From NCBI GenBank assembly GCA_017477205.1, contig JAFUXE010000007.1, positions 68,017 through 132,016 of the forward strand: a stretch of 64,000 nucleotides of DNA, written 5' to 3'. The position numbers and the translations under genes were made by a program. Each line of letters opens with the position of its first letter. Positions within the stretch are counted from its first letter, which is position 1. Positions 1 through 8,351 of this stretch are shown here, one piece after another. The DNA comes from Alloprevotella sp. GTDB taxonomy: Bacteria; Bacteroidota; Bacteroidia; Bacteroidales; Bacteroidaceae. Below the pieces are notes generated by a model. It saw only the letters and a list, made by a program, of their open reading frames with translations, was not told where the DNA came from and did not search any database.

Positions 1-1
1 A

Positions 2-37
2 AACAATATCGACCTGCAAGTAGCCGCACGCTTCTAA
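2..37 (+). CDS. C-terminal end of a probable outer-membrane beta-barrel protein (partial)
   Basis: The frame beginning at base 2 reads NNIDLQVAARF and then TAA at 35-37. Alternating hydrophobic residues ending in Phe are typical of the last strand of an outer-membrane barrel, and a perfect hairpin terminator follows at 85-120. Only 11 residues are visible, so the family cannot be named. The call is an inference from the terminal pattern. Confidence 0.4.
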   Translation, partial: NNIDLQVAARF

Positions 38-84
38 GGGCAGAAAGATTATACACAGTTCATTGCTGCGCACATACTATCCAA

Positions 85-120
85 AAATTCCCCGAGGACC
101 ATTGGGCCTTCGGGGAATTT
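85..120. terminator. Bidirectional hairpin terminator
   Basis: The arms AAATTCCCCGA (85-95) and TCGGGGAATTT (110-120) are perfect 11-bp complements around a 14-nt loop. The hairpin lies between two convergent genes, and the A/T ends supply a U-run in both directions. Confidence 0.8.
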
Positions 121-137
121 ACTTTATTTGAGGCGTT

Positions 138-971
138 TTACTCTTCAGCCTTCTTCTTTGTCGTAGTCTTACGTGTTGTCGTGCGGCGCTTGGGCTTTTC
201 GGCCTTGGGCTTCTCGGGCTTGATGCCGGCAAGTTCGGGGTCGATGAGGATGCGACCGCAGTATTCGCACACAATAATCTTTTTACGCATGCGCACGTCG
301 AGCTGGCGCTGGGGCGGCACCTTGTTAAAGCAACCTCCGCAGGAGTCGCGCTGCACATAGACGATGCCGAGGCCGTTGCGGGAGTTCTTGCGGATGCGCT
401 TGAAGGCAGTGAGCAAACGCGGCTCTATCTGTGCCTCGTAGCCTTTTGCCTTCTCACGGAGCTTCTCCTCCTCCGCCTTTGTCTCGGAAACGATGTCGTC
501 GAGTTCGGACTTCTTCACGTCGAGGTCTGCCTGACGCTCAGCAATCTGTGCGTTGGCGGCTTCCACGTCCTCGGTGCGTGTGGCAATGTGGTTGCCGGCT
601 TCGCCGATGCGCTTCTCCTGAAGCTGCACCTCGAGGGTCTGGAACTCGATTTCCTTCTGGAGCATGTCGTACTCGCGATTGTTCTTCACGTCGTGGAGCT
701 GCTCATTGTAGCGGGCGATGAGTTTCTCCGCGTCAGCGATTTTCTGGCGCTTCATCTCTACGTCCGTCTTGAGGCCTTCAATCTCCTCGTTGTACTTGTT
801 GACACGCGTTGTCAAACCTTCGATTTCGTCTTCCAAGTCCTGCACTTCAAGGGGCAGTTCGCCGCGCAGGGTCTTGATGCGGTCAATCTCGGAAAGCGTG
901 GTCTGGAGCTGGTAGAGCGCCTTGAGCTTCTGCTCGACGCTCATGTCAGCGGGATCAATTTTCTTTGCCAT
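138..971 (-). CDS. Coiled-coil zinc-ribbon protein (COG1579 type)
   Basis: A 277-residue protein. Residues 1 to about 180 are a long charged coiled coil. A zinc ribbon follows with two CxxC pairs (CGGC and CEYC), and the protein ends in a Lys/Arg/Thr-rich tail. This is the layout of the COG1579 family, thought to bind nucleic acid; its exact role is not established. It lies 123 bp downstream of the Nif3-like gene on the same strand, a pair often seen together in Bacteroidetes, and the two are probably co-transcribed. The gap between them is filled by a 9-bp tandem repeat. Confidence 0.9.
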   Translation of the reverse strand: MAKKIDPADMSVEQKLKALYQLQTTLSEIDRIKTLRGELPLEVQDLEDEIEGLTTRVNKYNEEIEGLKTDVEMKRQKIADAEKLIARYNEQLHDVKNNREYDMLQKEIEFQTLEVQLQEKRIGEAGNHIATRTEDVEAANAQIAERQADLDVKKSELDDIVSETKAEEEKLREKAKGYEAQIEPRLLTAFKRIRKNSRNGLGIVYVQRDSCGGCFNKVPPQRQLDVRMRKKIIVCEYCGRILIDPELAGIKPEKPKAEKPKRRTTTRKTTTKKKAEE

Positions 972-995
972 AATATGTTGGGATTTAGTTCTTTT

Positions 996-1067
996 TCGGA
1001 GAGGTCAGAGTATTCAGAGTATTCGGAGAATTCAGAGCACTCAGAGTATTCAGAGAACTCAGAGGAC
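996..1067. repeat. 9-bp degenerate tandem repeat, consensus TCRGAGNAN
   Basis: About eight units of 9 bp (TCGGAGAGG, TCAGAGTAT, TCAGAGTAT, TCGGAGAAT and so on) fill the gap between the Nif3-like gene and the zinc-ribbon gene. The same family recurs at 31575-31619, also between co-directional genes. It would read as Ser-Glu-Tyr/Asn on the plus strand, but no gene uses that frame. Confidence 0.85.
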
Positions 1068-1094
1068 ACTGAATCCTCGGAAAGGCGGTGCCTG

Positions 1095-1868
1095 TTAGAG
1101 GTATCGGATTGGATTCGTGTTTACGTCTGTTTCCTCGATGCGGAGAGCGGGAAAAGCCCGGGAGAGGATGCGGTGGAGGAGTTGCACGGTGAATTGCTCG
1201 CTCTCGTAGTGGCCGAGCACACCGATAACGATGCGGTCTTCAAGGCCGAAGTACTGGTGGTAGTGCATTTCTCCCGTGAGGAATGCGTCCGCACCGAGGC
1301 GCAACGCGTCGTCAAGGAGGAAATCCCCTGCGCCGCCGCAGAGGGCGACGTCCGTAACCTTTCGCGGCGCATCGGGACGCACGTTCGTACAGAGCTTCTC
1401 CACGCGGAAGGCATCCTTCACGTGGCGGAGGAAGTCCTCAGCGGGCAGTGCTTCCGGCAGGCGGCAGAGCAGGCCTTCGCCCTTGTCGTTCAGCGAGCCG
1501 ACGGGCTCTGCACCAAGGCGTTCGGCTATCATCCAGTTCACGCCACCCTCGGCATTGTCCAGGTTGGTATGGGCAGAATAGACGGCAACGCCCTCGCGGA
1601 TGGCGAGGCGCACGCAGCGCTGCACCATCGTCTCGTCCGCGATGCACTTCAGGCCACGGAAAAGCAGGGGGTGATGGCTCACGACGAGATTGCAGCCCTT
1701 GCGGGCAGCTTCCCGGATGACGTCTTCGGTGACGTCCAGACACAATAAGACCCCTGTCAGATTGTCCGCCTCTGTTAATCCAATCTGCAAGCCGGCATTG
1801 TCATAGCTCTCTTGCAGCGGCAGTGGCGCGAACCTTTCAAGGGCCTCGGCGACTTCCTTTATTTTCAT
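1095..1868 (-). CDS. Nif3-like dinuclear metal centre protein
   Basis: About 257 residues from the ATG at 1868, the start of MKIKEVAEALERFAPL. An upstream in-frame ATG (1892) overlaps the promoter, so 1868 is preferred. The family hallmarks are present: the N-terminal NAGLQIG region, the metal-binding VVSHHPLLF motif near residue 65, and the SAHTNLDNAEGG segment. Nif3/YbgI proteins form hexamers with a dinuclear metal site; a GTP cyclohydrolase-like name is often attached but the function is unsettled. It starts divergently from feoB. Confidence 0.92.
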   Translation of the reverse strand: MKIKEVAEALERFAPLPLQESYDNAGLQIGLTEADNLTGVLLCLDVTEDVIREAARKGCNLVVSHHPLLFRGLKCIADETMVQRCVRLAIREGVAVYSAHTNLDNAEGGVNWMIAERLGAEPVGSLNDKGEGLLCRLPEALPAEDFLRHVKDAFRVEKLCTNVRPDAPRKVTDVALCGGAGDFLLDDALRLGADAFLTGEMHYHQYFGLEDRIVIGVLGHYESEQFTVQLLHRILSRAFPALRIEETDVNTNPIRYL

Positions 1869-1879
1869 AATTACGGCTG

Positions 1880-1887
1880 CAAAAATA
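1880..1887 (-). promoter_or_regulatory. -7 element (TATTTTTG) for the Nif3-like gene
   Basis: On the minus strand this reads TATTTTTG, matching the Bacteroidetes TAnnTTTG -7 consensus. It lies about 12 nt before the chosen ATG, which implies a very short leader. No clear -33 TTTG was seen. Confidence 0.5.
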
Positions 1888-1965
1888 CACATTTATTTGT
1901 GAATACACAAGACGTCGGGTTGAAAATACCACAAACAGGGTATTGGCTTTTATCGGGAAATGTGC

Positions 1966-1973
1966 GATTTTTG
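1966..1973 (+). promoter_or_regulatory. Possible -7 element for feoB
   Basis: GATTTTTG departs from TAnnTTTG at the first base only and lies 25 nt before the FeoB start. No metal box was recognised in the divergent region between the Nif3-like gene and feoB. Confidence 0.3.
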
Positions 1974-1998
1974 CAGCCAAAAATATAAAGAAAAGAGC

Positions 1999-4437
1999 AT
2001 GAAACTGTCTGAGTTGAAAACAGGCGAACGCGGCACCATCCTGAAGGTGATGGGACACGGCGGCTTCCGCAAGCGCATCATGGAGATGGGCTTCATCAAG
2101 GGAAAAGAGGTGGAAGTTTTACTCAACGCACCGCTGCAAGACCCTGTGAAATACAAGATTATGGGCTACGAAGTGAGCCTGCGCAGACAGGAGGCGGAGC
2201 TGATAGAAATAGAATCGCCCTCCCACCTCCCGGCTTCGGAGGAAGCCCACAATGCTGCACCAGATCCCTTGCACGAAGCCGAGAAGCCCGGAGGAAGTTC
2301 CCCGAAAAAAACCGACAATACCATTACCGTCGCCCTCGTGGGGAATCCGAACTGCGGAAAGACGTCGCTCTTCAACTTCGCCAGCGGTGCACATGCCCGC
2401 GTCGGCAACTACAGCGGCGTGACGGTAGATGCCACTGAGGCACACGCCTCCTTCGGCGGCTACGACTTCGAACTCACCGACCTGCCCGGCACGTACTCCC
2501 TTTCCTGCTACAGTCCGGAGGAGCTCTACGTCAGGAAGCACCTCGCGGAACGTATGCCCGATGTTGTCATCAACGTCATCGACGCCTCGAACCTCGAGCG
2601 CAACCTCTACCTGACGACGCAACTCGTGGACATGAACCTGCGCGTGGTCTGTGCCCTAAACATGTACGACGAGTTCGAGCGGCGCGGCGACACGGTGGAC
2701 CTCGAGACGCTGCAGACGCTCTTCGGCGTTCCGATGGTGCCGACGTCCTTCAAGAGCGGGCGCGGCGTGGAAGAGCTCTTCCGCACCGCCGTCAACGTAT
2801 TCGAGGACAAGGAGAAGACGGCACGCCACATCCATATCAACTACGGCCACGAAATAGAGGACGGCATTCGCCACATCCAGGACTTCGTGAAGCCCGACGA
2901 GAGCATCCGCACACACTATTCCACGCGCTACGTGGCCCTGAAGCTGCTGGAGCACGACACGGACATGGCATCGTTTGTCCGCAGGAATGCCGGCGACAAG
3001 GCGCGCGCCATCATGGCAGCACGCGACCGTGCGGCCGCACGCGTTCTGGAAGAGACGAAGACGGATTCCGAGACGGCCATCATGGATGCGAAGTACGGGT
3101 TCATCCACGGCGCACTGACAGAAGCGAACCACCGCACAGGGACGAAGACGGACACATACCGCCTGACGCACATCATCGACGACGTGCTCTCAAACAAGTA
3201 TCTCGGCTTCCCCATCTTCTTCCTCATGCTCTTCGTGATGTTCCAGACGACATTCACGCTGGGCCAGTACCCGATGGACTGGATAGAGGCCGGCGTGGCC
3301 TGGCTGGGCGATTTCGTTGGCAGCCACATGACGGAAGGCCCGCTGCGCTCGCTTATCGTGGACGGCGCCATTGCCGGCGTGGGAAGCGTCATCGTCTTCC
3401 TGCCGCAAATCCTCATCCTCTACCTCTTCATATCCTTCATGGAGGACTCGGGCTACATGGCACGTACGGCCTTCATCATGGACAAGCTGATGCACCATAT
3501 GGGGCTGCACGGAAAGTCGTTCATTCCGCTCATCATGGGCTTCGGCTGCAACGTGCCCGCCATCATGGCCACGCGCACCATCGAGAGCCGCCGTTCGCGC
3601 CTCATCACGATGATGATTCTTCCCTTCATGTCCTGCTCCGCACGCCTGCCTATATACATCATGATTACGGGCACGTTCTTTGCGGCGCAGTACCGCTCGT
3701 GGGTGATGATTTCGCTCTACGCCGTGGGCATACTGCTGGCCGTTGTGACCAGTAAGCTGTTCTCCACCTTTGTCATCAAGGGCGAGGACACGCCCTTCGT
3801 CATGGAACTCCCCCCCTACCGCTGGCCGACGGCAAAGGCCATCGGACGCCACACGTGGGAGAAGGGAAAGGAATACCTGAAGAAGATGGGCGGCATCATC
3901 CTCGTGGCTTCCATCGTGGTGTGGGCCTTGGGCTACTATCCCCACGACGAAAGCCTCACGATGCAGGAACAACAGGAGCAGTCGTACATCGGACGCCTCG
4001 GCAAGGCCGTAGAACCCGTCTTCCGCCCGCAAGGCTTCAACTGGAAGCTGGACGTCAGCCTCCTGGCCGGTGTCGGTGCGAAGGAAATCGTAGCTTCTAC
4101 CGTCGGCGTGCTCTATGCCGACGACGACAGCTTCGGCGAACTGGAAAGCCTATCGGATATTTCCGAGGAGGCAGCAAGCACTGAGCCCTCGGATGCGTCC
4201 GAAAGCACTGACCGTTTCGCACGCCTGCAGCAGCTCATGGCGGCCGACGGCATCACGCCGCTCACGTCCTACTGCTATCTGCTCTTCATCCTGCTCTACT
4301 TCCCCTGCATCGCCACCATCGTGGCCATCAAGAACGAGAGCGGGTCGTGGCGCTGGGCCGTCTGTGCCGCGCTCTACACGACTGGCGTTGCCTGGGGCGT
4401 CTCAGCTCTGGTGTATCAGGTTGGGAGTTTGGTGTAG
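1999..4437 (+). CDS. feoB: Ferrous iron transport protein, FeoA-FeoB fusion
   Basis: An inner-membrane GTP-dependent Fe(II) transporter of 812 residues. The start at 1999 (MKLSELKTGERG) is preferred over the ATG at 1960, which overlaps the promoter. Residues 1-75 are a FeoA (SH3-like) domain. The G domain has GNPNCGKTS at about 115-123, DLPGTYS at about 162 and NMYD at about 222. The C-terminal half holds the membrane segments with the family sequence GCNVPAIMATRTIESR. FeoA fused to FeoB is common in Bacteroidetes. The gene is followed by a small Cys-rich protein that fits a Feo accessory role. Confidence 0.97.
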   Translation: MKLSELKTGERGTILKVMGHGGFRKRIMEMGFIKGKEVEVLLNAPLQDPVKYKIMGYEVSLRRQEAELIEIESPSHLPASEEAHNAAPDPLHEAEKPGGSSPKKTDNTITVALVGNPNCGKTSLFNFASGAHARVGNYSGVTVDATEAHASFGGYDFELTDLPGTYSLSCYSPEELYVRKHLAERMPDVVINVIDASNLERNLYLTTQLVDMNLRVVCALNMYDEFERRGDTVDLETLQTLFGVPMVPTSFKSGRGVEELFRTAVNVFEDKEKTARHIHINYGHEIEDGIRHIQDFVKPDESIRTHYSTRYVALKLLEHDTDMASFVRRNAGDKARAIMAARDRAAARVLEETKTDSETAIMDAKYGFIHGALTEANHRTGTKTDTYRLTHIIDDVLSNKYLGFPIFFLMLFVMFQTTFTLGQYPMDWIEAGVAWLGDFVGSHMTEGPLRSLIVDGAIAGVGSVIVFLPQILILYLFISFMEDSGYMARTAFIMDKLMHHMGLHGKSFIPLIMGFGCNVPAIMATRTIESRRSRLITMMILPFMSCSARLPIYIMITGTFFAAQYRSWVMISLYAVGILLAVVTSKLFSTFVIKGEDTPFVMELPPYRWPTAKAIGRHTWEKGKEYLKKMGGIILVASIVVWALGYYPHDESLTMQEQQEQSYIGRLGKAVEPVFRPQGFNWKLDVSLLAGVGAKEIVASTVGVLYADDDSFGELESLSDISEEAASTEPSDASESTDRFARLQQLMAADGITPLTSYCYLLFILLYFPCIATIVAIKNESGSWRWAVCAALYTTGVAWGVSALVYQVGSLV

Positions 4438-4510
4438 GGTTTTGGGTTTTGGGTTATTGGGTTATTAGGTTTTTAGGTTATTAGGGTTTTGGGTTATTAG
4501 GTTTTTGGGG
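4436..4510. repeat. Telomere-like repeat (GGGTTTT / GGTTATTAG units)
   Basis: About nine 7-9 bp units run directly from the feoB stop codon to a few bases before the next small gene. Related GGTTTTTAGG tracts occur at 50793-50816 and 50861-50890. The tract is non-coding and occupies the whole intergenic gap of the feo operon. Confidence 0.85.
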
Positions 4511-4515
4511 CTTTT

Positions 4516-4689
4516 ATGCAACAGGCCATCGTATATATTATATTAGTTGTGTGCGCCGCCTACGTCGCCTGGCGGCTGTGGGAGAACCTGCATCGCCGCG
4601 AAGACCCGCACTGCGCGGGCTGTCCCCTGGCGGACACGTGCCGCGGAAAGGCACATTGCCAGACGCACAGCCACGACTGTTGTCATTGA
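4516..4689 (+). CDS. FeoB-associated Cys-rich membrane protein
   Basis: A 57-residue protein. An N-terminal membrane segment (AIVYIILVVCAAYVAW) is followed by a Cys/His-rich tail with CAGC, TC, HC and a final CCH. Size, topology and position directly after feoB match the FeoB-associated Cys-rich membrane protein family, which probably helps Fe(II) uptake at the membrane. The start ATG lies immediately after the GGTTATTAG-type repeat, and no strong ribosome binding site is visible. Confidence 0.8.
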   Translation: MQQAIVYIILVVCAAYVAWRLWENLHRREDPHCAGCPLADTCRGKAHCQTHSHDCCH

Positions 4690-4795
4690 GGTTTTTTGTC
4701 ATATCCGCAGCGAATATATGCACGTTCCGCCAAAGGAACGAAGCCGCGAGGGGGAATAATCGGGAAAAAGTGGCGCGCGTACGAAAAACAATTCC

Positions 4796-4803
4796 TACAT
4801 TTG
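4796..4803 (+). promoter_or_regulatory. -7 element (TACATTTG) for the O-acetylation operon
   Basis: A perfect TAnnTTTG match 30 nt before the SGNH hydrolase start. It indicates that the four following genes are transcribed separately from feo. No -33 element was recognised. Confidence 0.5.
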
Positions 4804-4833
4804 CGCGCTAAAAAAGAAGCCCCGCTACGCACA

Positions 4834-5655
4834 ATGAATATACCCATCCGAACAACAAGCCTCCTGCTCCTCGGCCTCATAAGTGCCCTCCTGCCCCTGC
4901 ATGCCGCCGCGCAAGACAAAGCCTGCCTCGCGGGAAAGACCGTCGTGTTCCTCGGCGACTCCAACCTGTGGTTCGGCGGCGAGGACTGCACGGACGAACG
5001 CGGCTGGAGCCGGTGGTTTTGCGAAGAGACACGTCCCGATGCGGTACGCAGCTTTGCGCGCAGCGGTGCTACGTGGTCGCACAATGCCCAGACGCTCCCC
5101 GACACCATAGAGGTCACGGAACTCATCACGGATTACAACGTCATATACAACCAAGCCACACGCCTCATCGGAACTGTGGAACGAGGAGAATTCCCCTGCC
5201 CGGACATCATCATCATTGCAGCCGGAACAAACGACGCATGGTTCCAGAAGAAGCGGCCGCACGTCCTGGAGATTTCCCCTGAGGAAGCCTTCGCCACGCC
5301 CTGGGAGACGCTGCGCGACAAGCCCCTCGCCGACATCCTCGGCCTCGCCACGGCGGTGCGCCTCAACTGCCGCACACTGCAAGCGGCCTACCCCTCCGCC
5401 CAACTGGTGCTGATCACACCGCTGCAAAGCACAGCCGTCCGCCTAAAGGACATACACCGCGCGGGCGACATCATCGAAATGTGCGCAGACCGCCTCCGCC
5501 TGCCCTGCATACGCATGGACTACGACACGCCCATCGAAAGTGCTCGCGAGAAGGCCGTCAAGACGTACACGACCGACGGCACGCACACAAACCCGCGCGG
5601 CGCGCAGGCCTTGGGACACTTCGTTGCAGAAAACTTTAAAGCTTTGTTCGACTAA
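4834..5655 (+). CDS. Secreted SGNH/GDSL hydrolase
   Basis: 273 residues from the ATG at 4834, which begins a good signal peptide (MNIPIRTTSLLLLGLISALL ending in AAA-Q); the upstream in-frame ATG at 4696 adds a non-signal extension. Block I is FLGDSN (nucleophile Ser), block III has AAGTND, and block V is DGTHTNPRG with the Asp/His pair. Such enzymes hydrolyse or transfer acyl groups on glycans or lipids. It is the first gene of a run with an MBOAT acyltransferase and two DHHW proteins, so a role in polysaccharide O-acetylation or de-acetylation is likely but inferred. Confidence 0.88.
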   Translation: MNIPIRTTSLLLLGLISALLPLHAAAQDKACLAGKTVVFLGDSNLWFGGEDCTDERGWSRWFCEETRPDAVRSFARSGATWSHNAQTLPDTIEVTELITDYNVIYNQATRLIGTVERGEFPCPDIIIIAAGTNDAWFQKKRPHVLEISPEEAFATPWETLRDKPLADILGLATAVRLNCRTLQAAYPSAQLVLITPLQSTAVRLKDIHRAGDIIEMCADRLRLPCIRMDYDTPIESAREKAVKTYTTDGTHTNPRGAQALGHFVAENFKALFD

Positions 5656-5682
5656 CAGCATAAGCTATCCTACATAACCGTT

Positions 5683-7125
5683 ATGGTATTCTCCGACCTT
5701 TTCTTCCTCTTCGTCTTTCTCCCCGCCTTCGGGCTGTGCTATCTGCTGGCAACGCTGGTGGATCGCAAATGGCTCTCCACGGAGCTGCGCAAGTCGCAGA
5801 GCGTGCGCAATTTCGTTCTCGTCGTCTTCTCCCTCATCTTCTACGCCTGGGGCGAGCCCGTCTATGTGTTCCTGATGTTGGGCTGCGTCCTGCTGAACTA
5901 CCTCGCCGGACGTCTCATCGACCATGCCCAGCGCATGCGGGGCTGGGCTTTGGCATTGGGCCTTGCCGTGAACATCGCCATCCTCGGCACGTTCAAGTAT
6001 GCGGGGTTCCTTGCAGGCGTACTGTGCGACCTCGGCCTGAGCGTTCCCGTGCCCAGCATCGCGCTGCCCATCGGCATCAGTTTCTACACGTTCCAGAGCA
6101 TATCCTACCTCATTGATGTCTATCGCCGCGAAGCTCCCGTGCAGCGCCGCTTCCTGAACCTGCTGCTCTACATCAGCATGTTCCCGCAGCTCATCGCGGG
6201 TCCCATCGTGCGCTACGACACCGTCGCCCACGAAATCAGCGAGCGCCACGTCAGCGCCTCCGACCTCGCGGACGGCATCTTCCGCTTCTCCTTGGGACTG
6301 GGAAAGAAGGTCATCCTGGCCAACCAGCTGGGCGAAATCGCCACGCAGTTCCTCACGAACGGCCTCGCGGACCTCACCACCTCGGGCGCATGGCTGGGCG
6401 TACTGGCTTACATGCTCCAGATATACTTCGACTTCTCTGGCTACAGCGACATGGCTATAGGCCTCGGCCGCAGCCTGGGCTTCCACTTCAACGAGAACTT
6501 CCGCCACCCCTACTGCGCGAACTCCATCACGGACTTCTGGCGCCGCTGGCACATCTCGCTGGGAAGCTTCTTCCGCGACTACGTATATATCCCCTTGGGT
6601 GGTAACCGCCGCCACCAAGCCCTGAACATCCTGACCGTTTGGTTCCTGACGGGCATGTGGCACGGCGCCAGCTGGAACTTCATCATCTGGGGTCTCTACT
6701 TCGGCCTCATCGTGACGGTGGAGAAGTTCACCATTCTCCGCCTGCGCGGCTGGGGATGGCAGCCGCTGCTCCACGTCTATAGCCTGCTGCTCGTGCTGGC
6801 GGGCTGGGGCATCTTTTACTACGACGACTTTGCACAGATGCAGAGCTTCTTCACGGCCTTCTTCGGCAATGTGGCCAGCCTGCATAGCTTCGACACCGAG
6901 GCCGCCCTGATGGACAACTTCTGGCTCTGGGCGACGGCCATTGTCTTCTGCCTCCCCGTACGCACGTGGGCGGCAAACCTGACGCAGCGCCTGCTGCCCG
7001 CAGGTTGGGCGCAGGACACGGTGTTCACCCTCTCCCGCCTCGTCACGACGCTCGCCCTGCTGGGACTGAGCGTAGCCCTGCTCGTCGGTGCCACGAACAA
7101 CGCCTTCATCTATACCCGCTTCTGA
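5683..7125 (+). CDS. MBOAT family membrane O-acyltransferase (AlgI-like)
   Basis: 480 residues with many membrane segments. It carries the MBOAT signature FWRRWHISLGSFFRDYVYIP, the invariant His in GMWHGASWNFIIWG, and the family N-terminus FSDLFFLFVFLP. AlgI/DltB-type proteins pass acetyl groups across the inner membrane to periplasmic transferases. Its TGA overlaps the ATG of the next gene (7123-7127), so translation is probably coupled. The acceptor polymer is not shown by the sequence; a cell-surface polysaccharide is likely. Confidence 0.95.
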   Translation: MVFSDLFFLFVFLPAFGLCYLLATLVDRKWLSTELRKSQSVRNFVLVVFSLIFYAWGEPVYVFLMLGCVLLNYLAGRLIDHAQRMRGWALALGLAVNIAILGTFKYAGFLAGVLCDLGLSVPVPSIALPIGISFYTFQSISYLIDVYRREAPVQRRFLNLLLYISMFPQLIAGPIVRYDTVAHEISERHVSASDLADGIFRFSLGLGKKVILANQLGEIATQFLTNGLADLTTSGAWLGVLAYMLQIYFDFSGYSDMAIGLGRSLGFHFNENFRHPYCANSITDFWRRWHISLGSFFRDYVYIPLGGNRRHQALNILTVWFLTGMWHGASWNFIIWGLYFGLIVTVEKFTILRLRGWGWQPLLHVYSLLLVLAGWGIFYYDDFAQMQSFFTAFFGNVASLHSFDTEAALMDNFWLWATAIVFCLPVRTWAANLTQRLLPAGWAQDTVFTLSRLVTTLALLGLSVALLVGATNNAFIYTRF

Positions 7126-8342
7126 TGAGAAACGCCGTCCTGCTTCTGCTCCTCGCGCTCTGCCTGCCCGTCTGTGCACAGCATGCAGCCTCCTCGAAAG
7201 GGAGGCGGGCATGGAGTGTGGGGAAAGGACTCATCACCGACCCTGACAACCACATGCGCCGCACACCGCCGCATGCCCACATGCCCCTGTCGGCAGAGCC
7301 ACGGCTTGCAGTCATTCCCACGCGTGAGGAGGAGGCTTTGCGCAACATGACTGCGAAGGAGAACCGCAAGGTGGGCGGCTACGTGAACCGCGTGACGGCG
7401 CACGAGCCCGCCTACAAAGCTGCCGGGGGCATCATCATCTGCGGACGCGGCAGCCAGACGCGCGCCTTCAGCCCCTTCAACTCCCTGCGCGAGCGTTGCG
7501 AGGAGTATGCCGCCGTGGCAAACCGCTACAAGGACATCTTCGGCAGCGGCGTAAGGGTCTATTGCATGCCCATACCCATTGCCGTGGAGTACTATTGTCC
7601 CGACGCGGCGCGAGAGTGGACGGGTTCCTGTGCCCGTGCTGTCAACAACATCTTTGCCGCCCTGCGCACGGACGTCGTGGCGGTCGATGTCTATACCACG
7701 CTGGGGCAGCACGCTGCGGAGCCTATCTACTCGCGCACCGACCACCACTGGTCGCCGCTCGGCGCCTACTACGCCGCAGAGCGCTTCGCCGCACTCGCGG
7801 GCGTACCCTTCCGCGACCTGAGCTGCTACGAGAGCGATACCGTCCGCAACTTCGTGGGTACGATGTACAAGTTTTCCAAAGACATCAGCGTGAAGAACGC
7901 GCCCGAGGACTTCGTCTTCTACCGCCCCACGCAGGTGGAATATGCCACCACCTTCATCGACTACACCCTGGACAGCCGACGAAAGTACGTCACCGGCGAA
8001 AGCGAGCCCCGCGAGGGGAACTTCTTCCGCCACTACGACGACGGCAGCGGCGCAGCCTACAGCACCTTCATGGGCGGCGACGCGAAGCTGACGCACGTCC
8101 ACACCTCCACACCGGGTGGCCGCCGCCTGCTCATCCTGAAGGACAGCTTCGGCAACGCCCTCCCCGCCTTCCTGTTCTACAGCTTCGGGGACATCCACGT
8201 CGTGGACTGCCGCTACTTCACGAAAAACCTTCGCGACTACGTGCGCGACAACCATATCACGGACATTCTCTTTGCCAACAACCTGCAGCACGCCTGCACA
8301 CCGGCAACAACGGAGAAGTACTACCAATACCTGACGCAATAG
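7125..8342 (+). CDS. DHHW family protein, AlgJ/AlgX-like (copy 1)
   Basis: 405 residues from the ATG overlapping the MBOAT stop; a signal peptide MRNAVLLLLLALCLPVCA follows. The DHHW motif occurs in RTDHHWSPLGAYYAAERFA, and a Ser block lies in ILKDSFGNALPAF; both are typical of AlgJ/AlgX-like SGNH transferases that receive acetyl groups from an MBOAT partner. It is closely related to the next gene over its whole C-terminal part. A GGGAGG-rich stretch at 7187-7206 just after the signal peptide resembles the G/C palindrome inserted in copy 2. Confidence 0.9.
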   Translation: MRNAVLLLLLALCLPVCAQHAASSKGRRAWSVGKGLITDPDNHMRRTPPHAHMPLSAEPRLAVIPTREEEALRNMTAKENRKVGGYVNRVTAHEPAYKAAGGIIICGRGSQTRAFSPFNSLRERCEEYAAVANRYKDIFGSGVRVYCMPIPIAVEYYCPDAAREWTGSCARAVNNIFAALRTDVVAVDVYTTLGQHAAEPIYSRTDHHWSPLGAYYAAERFAALAGVPFRDLSCYESDTVRNFVGTMYKFSKDISVKNAPEDFVFYRPTQVEYATTFIDYTLDSRRKYVTGESEPREGNFFRHYDDGSGAAYSTFMGGDAKLTHVHTSTPGGRRLLILKDSFGNALPAFLFYSFGDIHVVDCRYFTKNLRDYVRDNHITDILFANNLQHACTPATTEKYYQYLTQ

Positions 8343-8351
8343 CGACACATC

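Noticed and set aside
588..1748. Long plus-strand frame with Ser-Glu-Tyr repeats
   Set aside because: It is antisense to the zinc-ribbon and Nif3-like genes, which carry clear family motifs; the Ser-Glu repeats come from a 9-bp intergenic repeat.
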